Of a DNA stretch of 17,143 nucleotides, positions 11,787 to 17,143 are shown one piece after another. The position numbers and the translations under genes are program-made. Origin of the DNA: Trueperaceae bacterium (GTDB lineage: Bacteria > Deinococcota > Deinococci > Deinococcales > Trueperaceae); the NCBI GenBank assembly GCA_024636105.1, contig JAGXHO010000102.1, positions 1-17,143 of the forward strand, written 5' to 3'. Numbering within the stretch: the stretch's first letter is position 1; each line of letters opens with the position of its first letter. The notes below the pieces were generated by a model. It worked only from the letters and a program-made list of their open reading frames with translations, was not told the DNA's origin and ran no database searches.

Positions 11787-13856
11787 ATGAGCGACCGCCC
11801 CGACCCCGCACGGCTCGGCGTCTGCTACTACCCGGAGCATTGGCCGGAGGCCACCTGGTCCGAGGACACCGCCCGCATGAAGGACGTGGGCCTGCACTGG
11901 GTGCGCATCGGCGAGTTCGCCTGGAGCCTGCTCGAACCCGACCCCGGGCGCTTCGACTGGGGGTGGATGGACCGGGCGATCGACGGCCTCGGCGCCGCCG
12001 GGCTGAAGGTCGTCCTGGGCACGCCGACCGCGACCCCGCCCAAGTGGCTGGTCGACCGGATGCCCGACATGCTGCCCGTCGGCGCCGACGGGCGCGTGCG
12101 CGGCTTCGGCTCGCGCCGCCACTACGATTTCAGCCACGAGGGCTACCGCACGGAGTCGGCGCGCATCGCCGCCGCCCTGGCCGAGCGCTACGGCCGCCAC
12201 GAGGCGGTGGGCGCCTGGCAGATCGACAACGAGTACGGCTGCCACGACACCGTGCGCGCGTACGGCACCCCCTCGCTGCACGGCTTCCGCGCCTGGCTGC
12301 GCGCCCGCTACGGCACCGTCGACGCCCTGAACGAGGCTTGGTGGACGAACTTCTGGTCGATGACGTACCGCACCTTCGACGAGGTCGAGCTGCCCGTGGG
12401 CGCGGTCACCGAAGCGGCGCCGGGCGCCCGCCTCGACTTCGCCCGCTTCGCCTCCGACGCCGTGCTCGCCTACCACGAGCGGCAGGTCGCCGAGATCCGC
12501 CCGCGCTCGCCCGGCCGCCCGATCACCCACAACGGCATGGGGTTCTTCGCCGATTACGACGCCCACGCCTTGGGGCGCGCGCTCGACCGCATCACCTGGG
12601 ACAGCTACCCGCTCGGCATGCTCGAGCAGTCGCCGCTCCCCGACGAGGTCAAGGCGCGCTACGCCCGCACCGGGCACCCCGACCTGGTCGCCTTCAACCA
12701 CGACGTCTTCCGGGGCGCGCTGGCGCCCGAGGGCGCCGCGCCGTACGTCCCCTTCTGGGTGATGGAGCAGCAGCCCGGGCAGGTGAACTGGGCGACCACG
12801 AACCCGATCCCCGCCCCCGGCGCCGTGCGGCTCTGGACCCACCAGGCGCTCGCCCATGGCGCCGAGGTCGTGAGCTACTTCCGCTGGCGGGCCGCTCTTG
12901 GCGCCCAGGAGCACATGCACGCGGGGCTGCTGCGGCACGACCGCTCGCCGGATCAGGCGCTCGCCGAGGCCGAGTCCAGCGCACGCGAGCTGGAGGACGC
13001 CGGCACGGCGCCCGCGCACGGCGAGCCGGCCCGGCGCCGCGGCCACGTGGCCTTGCTCTTCGACTACGCCGACCTGTGGCTCGGGCAGATCCAGCCGCAC
13101 GCCGCTGGTTGGCGCGATTGGGCGCCGTGGGCGGAGCCGTACTTCGCCCTGCGCGCGCTCGGGCTCGACGTCGACGTGCTGCCGCCCGACCGCGACCTGA
13201 GCGGGTACCGACTCGTGGTGGCGCCGTCGCTGACGATGGTCGACGAGGCCCGCGCCACCGGCCTCCAGCGGGCGCTCGACGCTGGCGCGACGCTGGTCGT
13301 CGGCCCGCGCAGCGGCGCCTACCGCCCGGACGCGCGCGTGCACGTCCCTGCGCCCGGACCGCTGCGCGCGCTGACCGGCGCGCGCGTCCACCGGGTCGAC
13401 ACCCTGCGCCCCGGCTCGACCGGCCGGCTCTCGCCGCGCGAACCCATGCTCGGCGTGCTCGAGCCCGCCGGGTACGGGACGTGGGCCGACCTGCTCGAGC
13501 CCGAGGCGAGCACCGAGGTGTGGGCCACCTACGCCGAGGCGGCCTATGGCGGCGTCGCGGCGATCGCCATGAAGCGCCACGGCATGGGGCGTTGCGTCAC
13601 CGTCGGCGCGGCGCTCGACGGCCCCACGTGGGGCCGGCTGCTCGGCACCCTGGCACTCGAGGCGGAGCTGCCGGTCCTCCCCCTGCCCGACGGCGTGCGG
13701 CTCAGCCGCCACGCCGGGCGACCGCTGGTGCAGAACTTCGGCCCCGACCCGGTGACCGTCGACCTGCGCTCGATCGGTGGGCCGATGGTGGAGGTGGGCG
13801 GCGTCGACGTCGCTTGGGTCGACCTGCCCGAACCCTCCACGCTCGACCGCTCGTGA
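11787..13856 (+). CDS. GH42 beta-galactosidase
   Basis: A 689-residue glycoside hydrolase family 42 enzyme, which removes terminal beta-galactose with retention. Domain A is a TIM barrel (to about residue 395) with acid/base Glu149 in WQIDNEYG and nucleophile Glu327 in FWVMEQQPG. It is followed by the trimerisation domain (about 400-610, VALLFDYADLWL, LVVAPSLTMVD) and a small C-terminal beta domain. The four zinc-cluster cysteines of the Thermus A4 enzyme are absent: HYC is HYD (Asp114), and the CxCxxC that follows the acid/base is AYGTPS. No signal peptide, so it acts in the cytoplasm on imported sugars. ATG 11787 has AAGGA 8 nt upstream and lies 4 bp after the permease stop. Specificity (lactose, galactooligosaccharide or plant galactan fragments) is not visible. 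Confidence 0.93.
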   Translation: MSDRPDPARLGVCYYPEHWPEATWSEDTARMKDVGLHWVRIGEFAWSLLEPDPGRFDWGWMDRAIDGLGAAGLKVVLGTPTATPPKWLVDRMPDMLPVGADGRVRGFGSRRHYDFSHEGYRTESARIAAALAERYGRHEAVGAWQIDNEYGCHDTVRAYGTPSLHGFRAWLRARYGTVDALNEAWWTNFWSMTYRTFDEVELPVGAVTEAAPGARLDFARFASDAVLAYHERQVAEIRPRSPGRPITHNGMGFFADYDAHALGRALDRITWDSYPLGMLEQSPLPDEVKARYARTGHPDLVAFNHDVFRGALAPEGAAPYVPFWVMEQQPGQVNWATTNPIPAPGAVRLWTHQALAHGAEVVSYFRWRAALGAQEHMHAGLLRHDRSPDQALAEAESSARELEDAGTAPAHGEPARRRGHVALLFDYADLWLGQIQPHAAGWRDWAPWAEPYFALRALGLDVDVLPPDRDLSGYRLVVAPSLTMVDEARATGLQRALDAGATLVVGPRSGAYRPDARVHVPAPGPLRALTGARVHRVDTLRPGSTGRLSPREPMLGVLEPAGYGTWADLLEPEASTEVWATYAEAAYGGVAAIAMKRHGMGRCVTVGAALDGPTWGRLLGTLALEAELPVLPLPDGVRLSRHAGRPLVQNFGPDPVTVDLRSIGGPMVEVGGVDVAWVDLPEPSTLDRS

Positions 13857-13875
13857 GGCGTGCGAAGCTGACCCG

Positions 13876-14985
13876 ATGAGCCGCGCCCGCCGCCCCAAGG
13901 TGACGAGCCACACCGTCGCCGAGCGCGCCGGCGTCTCGCGCACCACCGTCTCGTTCGTGCTCAACGACCGCGACGCCGGGATCCCCGAGGAGACCCGCGC
14001 GCGCGTGCTGCGCGCCGCCGCGGAGCTCGGGTACGTCCCGTCCGCGCCCGCCCAGACGCTCGCCAGCGGGCAGACGCGCACGCTGGGGCTCGTCGTGTGC
14101 CACGCGCAGCACCTGCTGACCGATGCCTTCCTGCCGCAGGTGATCTTCGGGCTGACCCAGGTCGCGAAGGGGCGCGGCTACCGCACCCTCATCGAGCCGC
14201 TCGAGGACGTTCGCGCGCCCCACGCGTACCAGGAGCTGGTGCGGTCCAAGCAGATCGACGGGCTCTTGGTGCTCAACCCGCGCGCCGACGACCGTCGGCT
14301 CCCCGAGCTGATCGACGAGGGCTTCCCGGTGGTGACCATCGGCCACCCACCGGGCGGCCACGGCCACAGCCTCGACGTCGACAACGTCGCCGCCGCCCAC
14401 CTGGCCACCGCGCATCTGCTCGGGTTGGGGCACCGTCGCATCGCGCACGTCGGGTACGGCTCGCCGCGCTTCACGACCGTCGCCGAACGCCTGTCGGGCT
14501 ACCGAGCCGCGCTCGAAGAGGCAGGCGCGCCCGCCGACGACGCGTTGATCGCCTTCGCCAACTACTCCGCCGAGAGCGGCGCCGCGGCGATGCGCGCGCT
14601 GCTCGGCCGCACCCGCGCCTCGCCGCCGCCGTTCACCGCGGTGTTCTGCGGCAACGACACCATCGCGCTCGGCGTGCTCGCGGCGCTCCACGAGGCCGGC
14701 CTGCGGGTCCCCGACGACGTGGCGGTGGTCGGCTTCGACGACGTGCCGCTCGCGGCCTTCGCCACCCCGCCGCTCACCACCGTGCGCTCGCCCCTGCTCG
14801 CGATGGCCGAGGCCGCCGCCCACCGCCTCGTCGACCTCGTCGAAGGGCGCACGGTCGCCGAGATCGCCACCCAGCTACCCACCGAACTGATCGTGCGCGC
14901 CTCGTGCGGCGCGACCGCCGATGCGGCGCCGCGCTCGATGCTCGAACCCGCCACCGCCCCGCTCCCCGGAAGGACCCCCGCATGA
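13876..14985 (+). CDS. LacI-family transcriptional repressor
   Basis: A 369-residue regulator. The N-terminal helix-turn-helix (VTSHTVAERAGVSRTTVSFVLN, residues 9-30) and hinge helix (LGYVPSAPAQTLASG, 51-65, with the minor-groove leucine) are standard. A periplasmic-binding-like sugar domain follows, with GLVV, IDGLLVLNPR, FPVVTIG, DNVAAAHLATAHLLGLGHRRIAHVG and FCGNDTIALGVLAAL. The C-terminal tail after about residue 345 is unusually Ala/Pro-rich. The gene lies 19 bp after GH42 and overlaps the GH4 start by ATGA, so it is transcribed with its presumed targets, giving autoregulation. Likely binding site: the ACTAAC-n4-GTTAGT palindrome at 8532-8547. The inducer is probably a galactoside, by context. 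Confidence 0.92.
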   Translation: MSRARRPKVTSHTVAERAGVSRTTVSFVLNDRDAGIPEETRARVLRAAAELGYVPSAPAQTLASGQTRTLGLVVCHAQHLLTDAFLPQVIFGLTQVAKGRGYRTLIEPLEDVRAPHAYQELVRSKQIDGLLVLNPRADDRRLPELIDEGFPVVTIGHPPGGHGHSLDVDNVAAAHLATAHLLGLGHRRIAHVGYGSPRFTTVAERLSGYRAALEEAGAPADDALIAFANYSAESGAAAMRALLGRTRASPPPFTAVFCGNDTIALGVLAALHEAGLRVPDDVAVVGFDDVPLAAFATPPLTTVRSPLLAMAEAAAHRLVDLVEGRTVAEIATQLPTELIVRASCGATADAAPRSMLEPATAPLPGRTPA

Positions 14986-16385
14986 CCCCACCCCGCATCG
15001 CCTTCGTCGGCGCCGGCTCCACCGTGTTCACCCGGGCCCTGGCCGGCGACCTGCTCCTCACCCCCGAGCTCGAAGACGCCACGCTGGTCCTGCACGACAT
15101 CGACGCCGAGCGCTTGGCGCTCTCGGAACGGGTCGTGCGGCGGCTCGTCGCCACCCTCGGGTCCCCGGCGACCGTGGTCGCCACCCTCGACCGCGAGCGC
15201 GCGCTCGACGGCGCCGACGTCGTCTTCGACACCATCCAGGTGGGCGGCTTCCGTCCCGCCACGGTCACCGACTTCGAGGTCCCCAAGCGCTTCGGGCTCG
15301 AGCAGACGATCGGCGACACGCTGGGCATCGGCGGCATCTTCCGCGCCGTACGCACCGTGCCGGTCATGCTCGACATCGTGCGGGACATGGAGCGGCTCTG
15401 TCCCGACGCGCTCCACCTCAACTACGTCAACCCGATGGCGATGGTCTGCTGGGCGCTCACCGAGCTCTCGCCAGTGCGCACCGTCGGGCTCTGCCACAGC
15501 GTGCAGGGGACCGTCGAGCAGCTCGCCGACGACCTCGGGCTGCCGGCCGCCGAGATCGACTACGTCGCGGCCGGCATCAACCACATGGCCTTCTACCTGA
15601 AGCTCGAGCACCGCGGCGCCGACCTCTACCCGCGGCTGCACACGTTGGCGAGCGAGGGCCAGGTGCCGGACTGGAACCGGGTCCGGTACGACGTCCTGAG
15701 GCGGCTCGGGTACTTCGTCACCGAATCGAGCGAGCACTTCGCCGAGTACGTCCCGTGGTACCTCAAGCGCGCCCGTCCAGACCTGCGCGAAGCGCTGAAC
15801 GTGCCGCTCGACGAGTACCCGGGGCGCTGCCGCGTCTACGAAGTGGCGGCGGGCTTCGTGGAACGGGAGCTCGACGACCCGGGCAGCGTCGACCCCTCCG
15901 ACCTGCGCGCCGCGCTCGACGCCGCGGCCATCCCGGTGATGGCGCGCTCGATCGACCACACCGTCGCGGCGCTCGACGGCCTGCGGCGCGTCGAGCGCAG
16001 CCACGAGTACGGCGCCACCATCGTGCGCTCGCTCGTGACCGGCACGCCCAGCGTCGTCTACGGCAACGTCCCCAACCACGGCCTGCTGCCCGACCTGCCC
16101 GAGGGCTGCAGCGTGGAGGTACCGTGCTTGGTCGACCGCAACGGCGTGCACCCCACCGTCGTGGGCGCCTTGCCGCCGCAGCTCGCGGCCCTGATGCGCA
16201 CGAACGTCAACGTGCAGCAGCTGGTCGTGGCCGCCCTCGTCGAGGGGCGCCGCGACCACCTCGTGCACGCCGCGCTGCTCGACCCGCGCACCGCCATGGA
16301 GCTCGTGCCCGACGAGATCGAAGCGATGGTCGACGCCCTGATCGAGGCGCACGGAGACCTGATCCCCGAGGCGCTGCGCGGCTGA
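14982..16385 (+). CDS. melA: GH4 alpha-galactosidase, MelA type
   Basis: A 467-residue family 4 glycoside hydrolase, which works by an NAD-dependent redox mechanism with a divalent metal. The nucleotide fold begins FVGAGSTVF (8-16) with Asp39 after strand 2. Metal and substrate motifs are NYVNPMAM (Asn150), GLCHSVQGT (Cys171) and GINHMAFYL (His201). CHSVQGT and the block FGLEQTIGDTLGIGGIFRA closely resemble E. coli MelA and argue for alpha-galactosidase over the alpha-glucosidase or 6-phospho-beta-glucosidase branches. Further MelA-like stretches are GYFVTESSEHFAEYVPW and VPLDEYPGRC. ATG 14982 overlaps the repressor stop (ATGA) with GGAAGGA 7 nt upstream. It acts in the cytoplasm on melibiose- or raffinose-like alpha-galactosides delivered by the ABC transporter. 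Confidence 0.93.
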   Translation: MTPPRIAFVGAGSTVFTRALAGDLLLTPELEDATLVLHDIDAERLALSERVVRRLVATLGSPATVVATLDRERALDGADVVFDTIQVGGFRPATVTDFEVPKRFGLEQTIGDTLGIGGIFRAVRTVPVMLDIVRDMERLCPDALHLNYVNPMAMVCWALTELSPVRTVGLCHSVQGTVEQLADDLGLPAAEIDYVAAGINHMAFYLKLEHRGADLYPRLHTLASEGQVPDWNRVRYDVLRRLGYFVTESSEHFAEYVPWYLKRARPDLREALNVPLDEYPGRCRVYEVAAGFVERELDDPGSVDPSDLRAALDAAAIPVMARSIDHTVAALDGLRRVERSHEYGATIVRSLVTGTPSVVYGNVPNHGLLPDLPEGCSVEVPCLVDRNGVHPTVVGALPPQLAALMRTNVNVQQLVVAALVEGRRDHLVHAALLDPRTAMELVPDEIEAMVDALIEAHGDLIPEALRG

Positions 16386-16425
16386 GCCGCCACCCCTCCA
16401 CGTCCCTGTCCTTCCCGGAGGCCCC

Positions 16426-17143
16426 ATGGCCCGCGTCGTCGCCCTGACCGCCCCCCGCACGCTCGCGATCGAGGACCAGCCCGACCCACCGCTCGGCGCC
16501 CACGAGGTCCGCATCGCGACGCTGTACTCCGGCATCAGCGCCGGCACCGAGCTCGCCTCCTACCGGGGCACCAACCCGTACCTGCACAAGCGCTGGGACG
16601 CGGCGCAGCGGCTCTTCCGCGACGACGGCGCCCCATCGCTCGCCTACCCGGTGCGCTCGCTGGGCTACGAGGAGGTCGGCCGGGTCGTGGAGCGCGGCGC
16701 CGCCGTCGTCGCCCCCGCGATGGGCGACCTCGTCTACGGCACCTGGGGCCACCGGACGCACCACGTCGCCGACGCCGCCTGGGCAGCCGCTCGGCAGCTG
16801 CCGGACGGGCTCGACCCGCGCGCCGGCGTCTTCTCGCACATCGGCGCGGTGGCGCTGAACGGCGTCCACGACGCGCGCATCCGCATCGGCGACACCGTGG
16901 CGGTCTTCGGCCTGGGGGTCCCCGGGCAGATCGTCGCGCAACTCTGCACCCGCTCGGGCGCGCGCGTGATCGGCGTCGAGCCGACCGCGGCGCGCCGGCG
17001 CCTCGCGCTCGAGCTCGGGGCGGTCGAGGAGGCGCTCGACCCGGCCGCCGGCGGGGTCGCCGAGGCGATCCGCGAACGCACCGACGGCCGCGGCGCCGAC
17101 GTGGCGATCGAGGTCTCGGGGGCCGCGGCGGCGCTCCACGAGG
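16426..17143 (+). CDS. Medium-chain dehydrogenase/reductase, 3' end cut by window edge
   Basis: The first 239 codons of an MDR-superfamily oxidoreductase; the frame is open to the window edge. The N-terminal GroES-like domain has LYSGISAGTELASYRG and LGYEEVGRVVERG, and the Rossmann fold has VAVFGLGVPGQIVAQL with a following strand ending in Glu (VIGVE), which favours NAD. The usual catalytic-zinc ligands are missing: GICGTD is GISAGTE and GHE is GYE, as in the BchC-like subgroup, so it is probably zinc-independent. ATG 16426 has GGAG five bases upstream and lies 40 bp after melA. By context it may oxidise a sugar or sugar alcohol released by the operon, but no substrate can be read from the sequence. 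Confidence 0.85.
   Translation, partial: MARVVALTAPRTLAIEDQPDPPLGAHEVRIATLYSGISAGTELASYRGTNPYLHKRWDAAQRLFRDDGAPSLAYPVRSLGYEEVGRVVERGAAVVAPAMGDLVYGTWGHRTHHVADAAWAAARQLPDGLDPRAGVFSHIGAVALNGVHDARIRIGDTVAVFGLGVPGQIVAQLCTRSGARVIGVEPTAARRRLALELGAVEEALDPAAGGVAEAIRERTDGRGADVAIEVSGAAAALHE

Noticed and set aside
12074..12093. Perfect 20-bp palindrome GCCCGTCGGC/GCCGACGGGC inside GH42
   Set aside because: It encodes ordinary residues (PVGADG) with common GC-rich codons. A similar 16-bp palindrome occurs at 13620-13635. I treat these as chance, and as the background against which other palindromes should be judged.
11757..14081. 774-codon minus-strand open frame opposite GH42 and the start of the repressor gene
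   Set aside because: Its translation is Arg/Gly/Val/Ala-rich without domain motifs, while the plus strand encodes GH42 with intact catalytic residues. It arises from GC-rich third positions.
14562..16547. 661-codon minus-strand open frame opposite the repressor and melA
   Set aside because: Same cause as above: an antisense shadow of well-supported genes with no recognisable motifs.
1..17143. tRNA, rRNA, CRISPR array, insertion sequence or phage attachment site
   Set aside because: No cloverleaf-like segment, regular repeat-spacer pattern, transposase or terminal inverted repeats were seen; gene packing is continuous and codon style uniform.

Overview
This is a very GC-rich bacterial window that is almost entirely coding. 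Several traits together suggest Deinococcota, possibly a Truepera/Trueperaceae-like or Deinococcus-like organism. They are: -10 boxes of the TAnnnT type placed only 6 nt before start codons (leaderless mRNAs, known to be common in Deinococcus), an NfuA-type protein, a LexA with a divergent DNA-binding half, and a sugar-binding protein with a plain Sec signal instead of a lipobox. This is inferred from gene content and promoter style; no marker gene settles the taxonomy.

Positions 1-1810 hold a small YciI-like protein (+), a TVP38/VTT membrane protein (-) and a pentapeptide-repeat protein (+). Positions 1802-5755 form a tight minus-strand operon: adenine deaminase, then guanine deaminase (GTGA overlap), then a divergent member of the SAM hydrolase/halogenase fold (13 bp gap). 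The first two release ammonia from purine bases. The third belongs to a family whose classical members release adenosine from SAM, but two of its three catalytic residues are changed. The operon and the convergent pentapeptide gene end inside one perfect 46-bp palindrome that contains both stop codons.

Positions 5763-8448 are a regulatory and stress block: a stand-alone receiver protein (+), NfuA Fe-S carrier (-, overlapping the receiver gene tail-to-tail by 46 bp), a Crp/Fnr-family regulator (-), and LexA (+) with a clear sigma70-type promoter whose spacer holds a 16-bp palindrome. The 314-bp gap between the Crp-like gene and lexA contains only regulatory DNA.

Positions 8503 to the right edge form a plus-strand sugar-use operon. 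It starts from a near-consensus promoter (TTGACA, 17 bp, TAGCCT) with a LacI-type operator over the predicted transcription start. The order is sugar-binding protein, two strong stem-loops, two ABC permeases, a GH42 beta-galactosidase, a LacI-family repressor, a MelA-type GH4 alpha-galactosidase, and a medium-chain dehydrogenase cut by the window edge. The permeases import an oligosaccharide, probably with an ATPase encoded elsewhere. GH42 and GH4 would remove beta- and alpha-linked galactose, and the repressor probably controls the first promoter. The sugar itself cannot be fixed from sequence alone.

No RNA genes, insertion sequences, CRISPR arrays or clear signs of recent transfer were seen. 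The most interesting signals are regulatory (leaderless promoters, the stop-codon palindrome, a duplicated -10 box, operators, intercistronic stem-loops), together with the altered SAM-hydrolase-like protein in a purine operon.
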